DNA from: Megascapheus bottae
Lineage: Eukaryota; Chordata; Mammalia; Rodentia; Geomyidae
Length of the DNA: 64,000 nt
Reading direction: 5' to 3'
Assembly (NCBI GenBank): GCA_024803745.1
Contig: JANJXV010000004.1
Span: 51,625,358 to 51,689,357, forward strand
Part shown: in pieces, positions 1-8,983 of the stretch
How the letters are laid out: each line of letters begins with the position of its first letter
Position numbering within the stretch: the stretch's first letter is position 1
Notes under the pieces: generated by a model
Seen by the model: only the letters and a program-made list of their open reading frames with translations
Database searches by the model: none
What the model was told of the DNA's origin: nothing
Made by a program: the position numbers and the translations under genes

Positions 1-830
1 GTTGAATTTCATAAACTCTTGGATTTCTGTTCTGATCTCTTCGATGACCCATTGGTGATTCAACAATGTGTTGTTCAGTCTCCATGAGTTACAGGGTTTT
101 CGTTGGTGGAGATGTGTGTTCAGTTCCAATTTGATGTGTTTGTGGTCTGAGAGTATGCATGGAATATTTTCAGTGTTTCTGAATCTGTCCAGGTTTGTTT
201 TAGGGCCTAAGATGTGATCTATTTTGGAAAATGTTCCATGCGCTGCTGAGAAAAACGTATATTGTGTTGTTGCTGGATGGAATATTCTGCAGATGTCTGT
301 TAGATCTAGTTGGTCTATATAGTTGTTCAGTTCTAAGGTTTCTCTGTTGAGTTTTTGCCTTGTTGATCTGTCCATAGGTGTGAGTGGTGTGTTGAAGTCA
401 CCGACAATCACTGTATTTTGATGTATGTATGGTTTCAGTGTAAATAAAGTTTGCTTGATGAAGTTCGGAGCTCTGGGATTGGGTGTGTAAATATTTAGGA
501 TTGTTATGTCTTCCTGGATGAAAGATCCCTTTAGTAGTATGTAGTAACCTTCTTTGTCTTTTCTTACTAATTTTAGTTTGAAGTCTATTTTATCTGATAT
601 GAGGATGGCAACTCCAGCCTGTTTATGGGGGCCGTTAGCTTGATAGAGTTTATTCCAACCTCTCAATTTCAAAAGATGATTGTTTTTTGGGTAAGATGTG
701 TCTCTTGAAGAAAGCAGAATGATGGCTCTTGCTTTTTGATCCAACTGGACAGCCTATGCTGTTTAATTGGAGAGTTAAGTCCATTGATATTGAGAGTTAG
801 GATTGAGAGATATTTATTAGTTCCTACCAT
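1..830 (-). pseudogene. L1 ORF2 N-terminus (endonuclease), one frameshift, partial
   Basis: ORF2p is the L1 replicase. Its N-terminal APE-like endonuclease nicks target DNA to prime reverse transcription. The frame starts at the ATG at 828-830, 48 bases after the ORF1 stop. The first segment carries the catalytic Asn (LTLNINGL) and Glu (QETHL). A run of six T on the plus strand at 683-688 (A on the sense strand) is one base short, which moves translation into a stop a few codons later. In the next frame the protein resumes and stays open to position 1, with GDFNTPL (catalytic Asp), the FSKIDHILG region and LSDHKHIKLEL (catalytic Asp/His) all recognisable. The reverse transcriptase domain would lie left of the window. 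The homopolymer location means a sequencing error is a possible alternative to a real mutation. Confidence 0.9.
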
Positions 831-878
831 TTTTAAAAGCTTTTATTAGGGCCTGTGTCTTGACAGTTCTTGTGGTCC

Positions 879-2081
879 TTAGATGGGATGCTGTTTAAGT
901 GCCAGTTCTTTCCCTATATTGCATTTATTTTGGTTTTCTATGTGTAGAACATCTTTGAGAATTCTCTGTAGTGTTGGTTTTGTTGCGACATATTGTTGCA
1001 GCTTTTCCCTGGAATAGAATGTTTTTATTGTTCCCTCAGTTATGAATGAGAGCTTAGCTGGGTACAGTATTCTTGGTTGGTAGTTATTTGACTTAAGGGC
1101 ATGATATATATGCTTCCAGTCACTTCTTGCTTGCATGGTCTCTGTTGAGAAATCTGGGGTTATTCTGATTGATTTTCCTTTATAGGTTACTGAACCCTTT
1201 TCCCTGGCTGTCTTTAGGATCCTTTTTTTGGTTTCTATTGACCCAGTTCGGATTATGATATGGCGGTGGGATCTTCTTTTCTGGTCAGGTCTGTTTGGGG
1301 TTCTAAAAGCTTCTTGTATCTGGATGGGCCTGCCCTTCTGGATATTTGGGAAATTCTCTAAGATGATTCCCTGAAGTATATTTCCAATACCATTGACCTC
1401 TTTCTCCACGCCCTCCTCAATACCAGTTAGTCTTAAATTAGGCTTCCTAATTGTATCTTGGACCTCCTGAAGCGCTCTCTCATTTTTCCTAGATATGGAT
1501 TGACTCATTTTCTGTTCTTTCTCTATAATAACTAAATTATCTTCAGCCCCGGAAATTCTCTCTTCTGCATTGTCTAACCTGCTATCAAAGCTATCTACTT
1601 TATTTTTCATCTCCCTTGCTTCTAATTGCTCATTTTTGATGCCTTGCATCTCTTCTTTTAGATCATGTATGGATTTCTTTAGCTCCTTGATTTCCATTTG
1701 AGTGGTTATCTCAGTAGCTTTATTTTCTTTGAACATTTGCTGGAGTTCGGTCACCTTTTTATTTGTGGATTCTATGAATTCATCCATCTTTCTTTGAAAA
1801 ACCTTTATTATGGCCTCCTTTATGGCTTCTTCTTTTTCACTTATCACTTTGTTTATGGTTTCCTCTTGTTCAGCTATGGCTTCCTCCCTTATCTCTTTCT
1901 TTATATTTTCACATTTTTCATTAATGATGTTTATCAATTGCATTTGTAAAGCACTTGGAAGACTCGCCTCTAGGACTGCCAGTGACTGTTCCATTGTCTG
2001 TTTACATTGGGTGGGGATGTTGTTTCTTGATTTGACATTTTTCTTGAGTTTCTTGTTCTGCCCATTTGAAAATGGGAGCAA
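879..2081 (-). CDS. L1 ORF1 protein (open frame, start codon altered)
   Basis: ORF1p is a trimeric nucleic-acid chaperone that coats L1 RNA in cytoplasmic particles. The 400-residue open frame has the family layout: a basic N-terminus with KKLKK (10-14), a long heptad-rich coiled coil (about 45-205), an RRM (about 212-290, with KPNLRLTGIEEG at 213-224 and the basic RTPNRPDQKRR segment at 260-270), and a C-terminal domain (about 295-375, with YPAKLSF at 340-346). Length is in the usual range for mammalian ORF1p. The frame begins at TTG (2079-2081). The older copy at 36480-37761 has ATG in the codon just upstream; here that codon is ATC (2082-2084), and no other in-frame ATG occurs before an upstream stop. 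The first usable in-frame ATG is residue 30. Domain assignment is secure; whether protein is made is not. Confidence 0.93.
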   Translation of the reverse strand: MLPFSNGQNKKLKKNVKSRNNIPTQCKQTMEQSLAVLEASLPSALQMQLINIINEKCENIKKEIREEAIAEQEETINKVISEKEEAIKEAIIKVFQRKMDEFIESTNKKVTELQQMFKENKATEITTQMEIKELKKSIHDLKEEMQGIKNEQLEAREMKNKVDSFDSRLDNAEERISGAEDNLVIIEKEQKMSQSISRKNERALQEVQDTIRKPNLRLTGIEEGVEKEVNGIGNILQGIILENFPNIQKGRPIQIQEAFRTPNRPDQKRRSHRHIIIRTGSIETKKRILKTAREKGSVTYKGKSIRITPDFSTETMQARSDWKHIYHALKSNNYQPRILYPAKLSFITEGTIKTFYSREKLQQYVATKPTLQRILKDVLHIENQNKCNIGKELALKQHPI

Positions 2082-2994
2082 GATTAATACTAAACACGAT
2101 TATAGTTTTTCAGATATAACCAACCTAGGCCTCTGTAGCTGGCAGACTCTAGATGTTCACAAGTTTTGATAGGTGTTATCACTCTTTCTTTTTGTGCAGT
2201 TACCGACCACTCTAATACATCCAATGATAAGCGATTTATATCCAAAATAATAAGCCTCTCAATCCAATCTCTATTGTCTTTAAGTCCCTCTGAGCCTAGA
2301 GAATAATTAAACACCTAGATATACAGTGTTGCTCAACAGCCATCAAGTGTAGATCCATATAGTATAAGGGTTGAAAGACGAACAGAGGTCCAGAGATAGA
2401 AAAATAGAATGAGAGAGGTCAGGGGGTAAGTAGGTAGCGTATTTGCGTACAAAGTTTGGAAAGTATTAGAATAAAACTTATGTGTTGCTGCACGACTATC
2501 TCTTAGCCCAACCAGTGGCCTCACAGTGGACCATGGGGTGGACCTGCGAGCTTCCGTCTGAGCTCAGTTGGCAGACGTTTTCCTGTGCTGCTTCCAGGGG
2601 TGGCCCCAAGCGAAGGGTCTGGGGATTGAGAGTTTCAGGGGTTCTCAGCAGGACCAGCAGGAGGCCCCTCTGTTGCCAGGGGCGGGGCCCAGCTGAGGAA
2701 GTGGGCTCCAAGGGCTGAGCCTCGCCTTTTTGATTCTCAGAAGGGGAGCTTGGCTGCTGGTCGGCCCTTCAGATCCCTGCTGTGTTTCCACTGCTTTGTC
2801 AGAGTCTGTGACTGTGGGGGGCCCCTCAGTGCTGTCTTGCTCAGGATTCCCAGCTGGAGGATGCCCCACTCAAGAATTGAGGGGGGGGTAGATGCTGGCT
2901 CCTATTTTCCCACACCCCCTACCCACTGTTGTAAGGCAGGGTCCCAGCACCCTCCACTCTCCAGATCCAGTGGTCTGGGAGAGGAGCCTGGTGG

Positions 2995-3206
2995 GCGGGT
3001 GGGAGCTGGGACAGCTCTGCCTCCCCTGGTGGGGTGCTGAGTCTTAGGGTCCGCCCGCTCTTCAGTCTCCAGTCAGAGCGCTGGGGGTTGAGCCCGTTGG
3101 GCGGGTGGGAGTTGGGACAGCCCCGCCTCCCTTGGTGGGGTGCTGGGTCTTAGGTAGTCTGCCTGTCAATCTCCAGTCAATGGCCTGAGGGAGGGGGCTG
3201 TTGAGG
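2995..3206 (-). repeat. 106-bp tandem repeat in L1 5'UTR
   Basis: Two neighbouring units begin at 2995 and 3101, each opening with GCGGGTGGGAG and sharing most of the first 75 bases, including GGTGGGGTGCTG and a CTCCAGTCA block near the end. The end of a further unit is visible upstream at about 2957-2994. This resembles the promoter monomers known from mouse L1 5'UTRs in layout, though not recognisably in sequence. Confidence 0.75.
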
Positions 3207-3619
3207 GAGGGGACAGGATTCTAAATTCCTTGCCCCCCTGCTCCCGCCAGTCTTTCTGGGGGGCGGGGTGTTGGGGTCTGAGTTAAGTTCTATTGCTTGG
3301 CACCCGCTCCGCTTTCCCGATGTGTTTGGGGATGCGCTGTATTACTCACGCCTCTGTGTCCGTCTGCGGGTGCTCCACGGTGGTGGGGAGTCTTTCACTC
3401 CCCTCGGGTCTCCGCCGCCGCCTGTGTTCTGTGTCTGGGTTCCACTGCTTGCTGTTCTGGTTCCGCGTCTGGGTTCCGCTGCTTCCGCCGTTCGCTGGCC
3501 CGGTTCTGTGCTGGTTTCTGTAGCAATTGGGCTTCCGGGCTGGCGCCCTCCACTGCCTCCGCTTTTCGTGGCTTGGAGCCGGGGCCTGCTGCCGCTTTCC
3601 CAGTGTGGGGCGGGCACCC

Positions 3620-3646
3620 GCTCAAGCCGCTTTTTGCGGCTTGAGC
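3620..3646. repeat. Perfect inverted repeat, 11-bp arms and 5-base loop
   Basis: Arms GCTCAAGCCGC and GCGGCTTGAGC flank five T on the plus strand. In L1 sense RNA this would be an 11-bp GC-rich hairpin with an A5 loop, about 300 bases from the RNA 5' end. Confidence 0.85.
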
Positions 3647-3918
3647 AGACGCCAGCTGCTGCTTTTCGCAGCTTTCCTCGGCTTTCCGTGGCTTTTGCGG
3701 GTTGGATCCGGCAGAGAGGGATGGGGGAGCGGTCCTCGCGTTCCGAATTCTTTGAGAAAGTTGGATGTGAGCTTTATCTGGATTTCTTTTCTGGTTTGAG
3801 TCCTTCTCCGTTGCTTTTTGAGTTTGTTGTTGTGGATTTCTTAAGGTAATTGGCTCGTGGGACTCCCTGGTTCTCTCTTTTTGTCAGAGAGAGCTAGGCA
3901 GTGTCCTTATTGTCTTGG

Positions 3919-3927
3919 CGCCATCTT
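3919..3927 (-). promoter_or_regulatory. YY1-type site at L1 5' end
   Basis: AAGATGGCG on the minus strand, about 12 bases inside the presumed 5' end. A YY1 site at this place directs accurate initiation in primate L1s, and the same core is at 39729-39737 in the other long L1. Confidence 0.7.
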
Positions 3928-3971
3928 CCTTCTCCCTCAATAAGGTTCTTTAAATTAAAAAGAAGTGTGCT

Positions 3972-4160
3972 GGGTCCAGGAGTGTGGCCTATTGGGAGAG
4001 TACTTGCTTAACATGTACAAAGCCCTGGGTTTGATTCTTCGATGACAAATACACAGAAAAGCCAGATGTGGTGCTCTTGCTCAAGTGGTAGAGCACTAGC
4101 CTTGAGAAAGCCCTACAACAGTGCCCAGGTCCTAATTTCAAGCCTCAGAACCGATTAAAA
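3972..4160 (+). mobile_element. IDL-Geo SINE, diverged
   Basis: tRNA-like left half (GTGTGGCCTATTGGGAGAG, then GGTTTGATTC as a decayed B box) followed by the right half with GCTCAAGTGGTAGAGCACTAG. It ends in an A-rich tail with AATAAATAATA. It lies just outside the L1 5' terminus. Confidence 0.85.
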
Positions 4161-4179
4161 ATGAATAAATAATATAAAA

Positions 4180-4858
4180 AGGTGGAGTACTTATATGACC
4201 ATATTGCTATGTCATACCTCTCTCTCAAAAGAAAGTAAAAGTGTGTAAATAAATAGTATATCTAATGTTTTTAGACATAATGCTCTTCATTTCACAGAAA
4301 GCAGAACATTAACTTGGTAGAAACTTTTTTAAAAGAAGTTTTTTTCACTAAGAAAGACATTTTAAAATAAACTTTGAAAACTCTTTTCATTATTAAAGTG
4401 ATTTGGTTGCCAAAAAAGTGATGATAGGAAAATGTTACCTAGATAAACTCTTGGATTCATTTTTAAAAATTTAAAACAGAATTTTATGCTCTATTTTAGA
4501 TGCTTAAAATAAGAAACCAAAAACTCTTCTAAGAAATCTGAATCTGCTTGTTAAAATATGGACCTGTAATTATTTCTAATTAGTTTGCAAGGACAATCAC
4601 ATGGACATTTTCTTGCCATCTTTCAAGAGAAAATCTGTGCTTTTATGATAATTATAATCAATTCTTGAGTAATTGGGCTCAGAAGACATACATTTCTTTT
4701 AGAAACACAAATTCTAGAAAGCAATTTTTCTCTCTAAAGTATCAATGAAAGAAAGTATCAAGATAGTTAAACATAAAATAGTTCATCATAGTGATTGAGA
4801 TTACAACATGGAGATACAGTGCCCTTCTATAGTATGTGAGGTCCTGTATTCAACCCTG

Positions 4859-4891
<33 letters not shown>

Positions 4892-6680
4892 TTTAGTCAT
4901 ATCACAAAATGGTAAACTAAATTTAGGCAGATACTTTACCACCCAATCCATGCCTTTTCTCTTTTTGTTTAAGTAAAAAAGGGTAACTTGATTTTGCCAG
5001 GACTGGATTCAATCGCTGATCTTATCTATGCCTCCTGCTTAGATGGAATTAAAATTTGTGTCACCCTGCCTAGAATATAAAACAAAATATTGTTTTCTAA
5101 CTGTATTTTTGCCTTTATTTTTTCATCTTCCTGATCTGTACTTCTTGAGTAGCTGAAATAATAGAGAAGAACTGGTCCTCGATTATCTTTTCTCCTGGGA
5201 TCTTAATTGCTCAAATTAAACATTAAGATCTCATCTCTTGTAAGAAAGCAACTCAGTGTATTAAGGGATGAATATTTGAATTCTTTTTCTAGGAGGTCTA
5301 GATGGTCAATATGCAAGTTGTCTCAGTAATATTTTCCAGAATCTTCTATCACAATTTCCACCATCATTATTGATTCTTTCAATGAATAGTGCTTCACACA
5401 TCATTTTCACAAGCAATTGCATCCAAAATCTACAGAATGATGTCTTTATTTGTAGAAACCAGACAAATGGCACATAATCTTATCACAATAAGTTAGGTGA
5501 TTGTCTCTTATTTTGGAGTTTAGATAATTTAACAGATTTATCAATGTGTGATACAAGCTCCTTGAACTATAAAGACCCAGAATTTCCCTATAGCTATCTA
5601 TCCTTGTGTAAAGTATATTTTACTACTAGGTCATTTAATGTTTAAAATCAAATATTGCACTTCTTCAGTATAAGTTAATTTCAAGTCAACATTGAAATTG
5701 GTCCAGGTGGTTGATATATAAGTAGGTAAGCAGCATCTTTGTGCATAGATTTGCGAAACATGGCTACAGTCCTTCTGAACAAAGCATATGAAAGTAATGC
5801 GACATAACAAATGGAAAAGATTCAGCTATAAGCATATAATAGGGAAATACACCATGTATTGTCAAATTACCTATCTGTAAATTATGGATCACATAAGGAG
5901 TGTTTAGAGAAATGAGAGAATAGAATAAACATACACAAATGAAAGCAATGAACGAAGAATTTGTAAGTGATTTCAGTTGTTTATTCTTTTGTTACACTGG
6001 GTAGGAGACATATCTGTGAAATAGTTTGATCTTGGATCTGTCCAACTCTGCTGGCTTGCAGTAATCCCAATTTGTCTTCATAGATACCTTGACATCTTGC
6101 TTAGACTCATCTTGGAATGTTTTCTCTTCTTATCTTTATCTTTTCTGATTCTACCATTGATTAGTATAATACAAATATCATAAGGTGATATAATTAAGGT
6201 AGATCTTAAATTTTATTTCTGATATGGGATGGGTTGCAGAGATCGCAGACATAGTTTTTATTTTAATATGTGAATATGTAGTAAAGGTAATCAGCAATAT
6301 ACTACCTGTCCTTTTCCAGCACTTCATTGCCCATTTTGCGACCTCAGCATGCACAGTACTTTACTTCCTAATGTGCTAAGATTACCAAGACTAGGTGCTT
6401 ATGGTGGATACTGAATGTCAAGAGGCTAGAGTGGTGTGATACATGATCACTGTCATGATCCCTGTGTAAACAATGTGATGCACTGAGTTTTTGATCTCAT
6501 CATTCTACGTAAGATGACAAGTGTACCTTGCATATAATTGAGATGTGCACAGAGAACAGAGTAAAAAGCCCACAGAACGGTCTAGAGTGCTTTTATTGCT
6601 TCATATAAATTCAGTTACTTCCACAGGCTACTTTTGAATATCCATTTTTATTTTCCAATACAATCTACTTAGTTAACATG
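4180..6680. other. Unique AT-rich stretch with (CA)15 at 4861-4890
   Basis: No coding frame of substance. A perfect (CA)15 run follows a degraded tRNA-like SINE at about 4785-4860 (ending GTATTCAACCCTGAA). A faint minus-strand B1-like segment may lie at 4995-5085. The rest shows nothing I can name. Confidence 0.6.
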
Positions 6681-6681
6681 T

Positions 6682-6908
6682 ACTATGTTGAGCACTGGGA
6701 CTTAAACTCAGGACTTAGATGTTGTTCCTTAGAACTTTGGTCATGGCAAAAACTCTACCACTGCAGCCAAAGCTCCACTTTGAGATTTTTTGTTGATTAA
6801 TTGGAGATAAAATTCCCAGACTTTTCTTCCCAGGCTGGCTTCAGACCGAGCCTCAGATCTCAATCTACTAAGTAGCTAGAATTATAGACCTGAGCCACTA
6901 GAACACAA
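6682..6908 (-). mobile_element. B1-like/Geo SINE, old
   Basis: Read on the minus strand: a B1-like end (CTAGCTACTTAGTAGATTG region), the linker AATTAATC, then the Geo half ending at the sequence complementary to CTTAAACTCAGGACTT. Heavily diverged, no clear duplication. Confidence 0.7.
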
Positions 6909-7071
6909 CTAAAACTTATACTTTTTCTCTTTTAAATTATTACAAAGAATATTTCTGAAAGTTCCTTGTGGTCTTAGCTGAGTGGTTATTATGACAGTAG
7001 CTTCAGGCTAGAGCTAGCCCAACTTTGCAAGTAGGTTGGATCCTTGAATTAGCATCAATGCAAAGGGTTTT

Positions 7072-7104
7072 TTTTTGTTTTTGTTTTTGTTTTTGTTTTT
7101 TTTC
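7072..7104. repeat. T-rich (TTTTTG)n run
   Basis: Short run of TTTTTG units bounded by T8 tracts. It may be the tail of an unrecognised element just upstream. Confidence 0.7.
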
Positions 7105-7321
7105 AGACAAGGAGTGATTATTTTAGAGTATTGGAACCTTCCTTTTTCCAAATGAGTGGATGCCAGAACCACATGGATATGATGTTCTGGATTTCCTCAT
7201 CTACATAAAATAGCAGCATTTAACCTTTCAGAATCTTCTATTGGATGAAAGTCACACCATGAGGGTTATAATACTATCTCTGAGCAAATGAAACATCAGA
7301 AGGCCTATTTGCTATTGCTGT

Positions 7322-7530
7322 GTACCAGTATCTCACATCTACAATCCTGGCTACTCAGGAGGCTGAGATCTTAGGACTGTGGTTCAAAGCCAGCCTCGGC
7401 AGAAAAGCCCATAAGATCTTAGCTCCAATTAAACCGGAAGTGGTGCTGTGACTCAGAAGTGTTAGAGCACTAGCCTTAAGCTGGAAAGCTTAGATGACAG
7501 TTCCCAGGACAAACCCCATGCCTATGAAAA
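7322..7530 (+). mobile_element. B1-like/Geo SINE
   Basis: B1-like start (CTGGCTACTCAGGAGGCTGA), GGTTCAAAGCCAGCC, linker CTCCAATTAAAC, then Geo (GTGACTCAGAAGTGTTAGAGC). Its tail leads directly into the GGAA microsatellite. Confidence 0.88.
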
Positions 7531-7683
7531 AAAGGAAGGAAGGAAGGCAGGAAGGAGAAACAGGAGGAAGGGTGGGAGGGAGAGAGGGAGGAAGAAAGGA
7601 AGGAAGGAAAGACGGAAGGAGGAAGGAAGGAAGGAAGGAAGGAAGGAAGGAAGGAAGGAAGGAAGGAGGGAAGGAAGGAGAAA
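7531..7683. repeat. (GGAA)n polypurine microsatellite
   Basis: About 150 bases of nearly pure purine built from GGAA units with a perfect core at 7621-7668. It grew from the A-rich tail of the preceding SINE. It creates spurious Pro/Ser/Phe-rich frames on the other strand. Confidence 0.95.
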
Positions 7684-7768
7684 GACCTATCTGCTGAATC
7701 ATTTTCAACTTTTAATGTGATCAGCCAACCACTAGCAGTCACAGAAGCTTCTCTAGTATTCTTTTCTA

Positions 7769-7773
7769 ATATA

Positions 7774-7805
<32 letters not shown>
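7769..7805. repeat. (AT)n microsatellite
   Basis: AT/TA run immediately before the tail side of a minus-strand SINE. Confidence 0.9.
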
Positions 7806-7810
<5 letters not shown>

Positions 7811-7811
7811 T

Positions 7812-7945
7812 TACCAGGCCTGGGCTTGACCTTAGGGGCTGAGCACTATGCTTGAGCTTTCTCAATGCTAGTGCTCTACCACTTGAGCCACAGTGCCATT
7901 TAAGGCATTTTCTGGGTATGTGGTATCGAGGACTCCAAACTAGCA
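7812..7945 (-). mobile_element. IDL-Geo SINE, 5'-truncated
   Basis: Right half complete on the minus strand (complement of CAGGCCTGGGCTTGACC through CTACCACTTGAGCCACAG) and only the end of the left half (GGTATCGAGGACTCC). The rest of the ID-like part is missing. Confidence 0.85.
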
Positions 7946-8741
7946 CTTTGAACTAGCATTACACTCAGGAAACTCTGAAGAAGAAATGATATATTTGTCA
8001 CATGTATGTATGTTGATGCTGGTGACTCAGCAATCATCAAGGAAGGCATAATAGACAAAAAATCAATAGTATATTCATTTGGGAACTAACTACATTGCTT
8101 TCTTGATAGCATTGATGGTAAATAAAGTAAAACATTTTACGATGGTAAATACACTCTAAATTTAATTGTCAAAAATCAATATGATTTTAGATACATTTGT
8201 TCCTGTAAGGACCTACTCCATAAGTGAAATCAAAATTCTATTTGTGTATTTAACTCTTTTATAATATATGGGTTATATTTTCTTGAAAATAATATAGGAA
8301 CTTTAATCAAAGTACTCAAAGAACTGAATATCTCAGGTTTTCAGCTTTTAAAGCTTTACAAATTAAATTATTGAACACATCGTGAAAGCAAGAGGATGTT
8401 GGATTTTTATTAATTTAAACACAAGACAGAAAAGAGTGTTGAGAGTTGACTATTGAAAGTTTATTTTAGAATTCTATGCTAGTGTCTTAAAATATTTATA
8501 TATGTGGGAAGAATGTTTTCATATAGCTTCATTTACATTGAGCGGATTTTTTTTTTCCATTCTGATACAAAGTGAAATTGAAATGTCCTAAGGTTTGAAA
8601 GCATTACATTTTGTGAAATAGTGAAAAGAATCATAAATAGCTACAGCTATTTTTTTTTGGACAAGCATTATCTTATAAAATAATAATCCCCAAACTAAGA
8701 AATTTTGGTTGGTAGCAATCAGAATAAATTTTAATAACTGA
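7946..8741. other. Unique AT-rich stretch
   Basis: No gene, repeat or structure I can support. Confidence 0.6.
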
Positions 8742-8934
8742 GTTGGGCACCAGTGATCCATGACTTCATCTTAGCTACACTGGAGGCTGAGATATAGAAA
8801 ATCATGTTTTGAAGCAAAGTAGTGAAAGCAGGACTGTGAGACTCCAACTGAATTGATCAGGACAATGATGTACTGGGGGCACGTGGTAAAGTAGCAGCTG
8901 AGCAAGAATGAACTCTGAGTTCAAGCCATAGTAT

Positions 8935-8937
<3 letters not shown>
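8742..8937 (+). mobile_element. B1-like/Geo SINE, old
   Basis: Diverged left half (GGGCACCAGTGATCC, TACACTGGAGGCTGAG), linker CTCCAACTGAATT, Geo half ending GAGTTCAAGCCATAGTA. The tail has become a (CA)n microsatellite. Confidence 0.75.

Positions 8938-8981
<44 letters not shown>
8938..8981. repeat. (CA)22 microsatellite
   Basis: Perfect dinucleotide run that replaces the A tail of the SINE before it. Confidence 0.97.

Positions 8982-8983
<2 letters not shown>

Larger units (their letters stand above)
2082..3938 (-). promoter_or_regulatory. L1 5'UTR / internal promoter
   Basis: About 1.86 kb between ORF1 and the element's 5' end. It is much richer in GC and CpG than the surrounding DNA, especially 3270-3750, as expected of an internal RNA polymerase II promoter silenced by methylation. 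It contains a tandem repeat at 2995-3206, a perfect hairpin at 3620-3646 and a YY1-type motif close to the 5' terminus. Only its ORF1-proximal part (to about 2470) resembles the 5'UTR of the second long L1 at 37762-39743. Promoter activity is inferred from position and composition. Confidence 0.8.
1..3940 (-). mobile_element. Young LINE-1, 5' part (cut by window edge)
   Basis: Minus-strand L1 reading right to left: 5' terminus near 3940, CpG-rich 5'UTR, ORF1, a 48-base inter-ORF gap and the start of ORF2, which continues past position 1. ORF1 is open for 400 codons and the ORF2 endonuclease segment has a single frame break, so the copy is young compared with the others here. Its 3' end and left target-site duplication lie outside the window, so the insertion boundary at 3940 cannot be confirmed by a duplication. 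Confidence 0.95.

Noticed and set aside
1698..2169. Plus-strand frames opposite ORF1
   Set aside because: They are the antisense of ORF1 coiled-coil codons; the hydrophobic, Phe-rich composition follows from that.
3268..3849. 193-codon plus-strand frame antisense to the L1 5'UTR, reminiscent of primate L1 ORF0
   Set aside because: It begins with GTG, has no early ATG, and lies in CpG-rich DNA where stops are rare. Overlapping frames in the same block on both strands are also open.
7476..7946. 156-codon frame rich in Phe, Leu, Pro and Ser
   Set aside because: Translation of the GGAA microsatellite and adjoining SINE.
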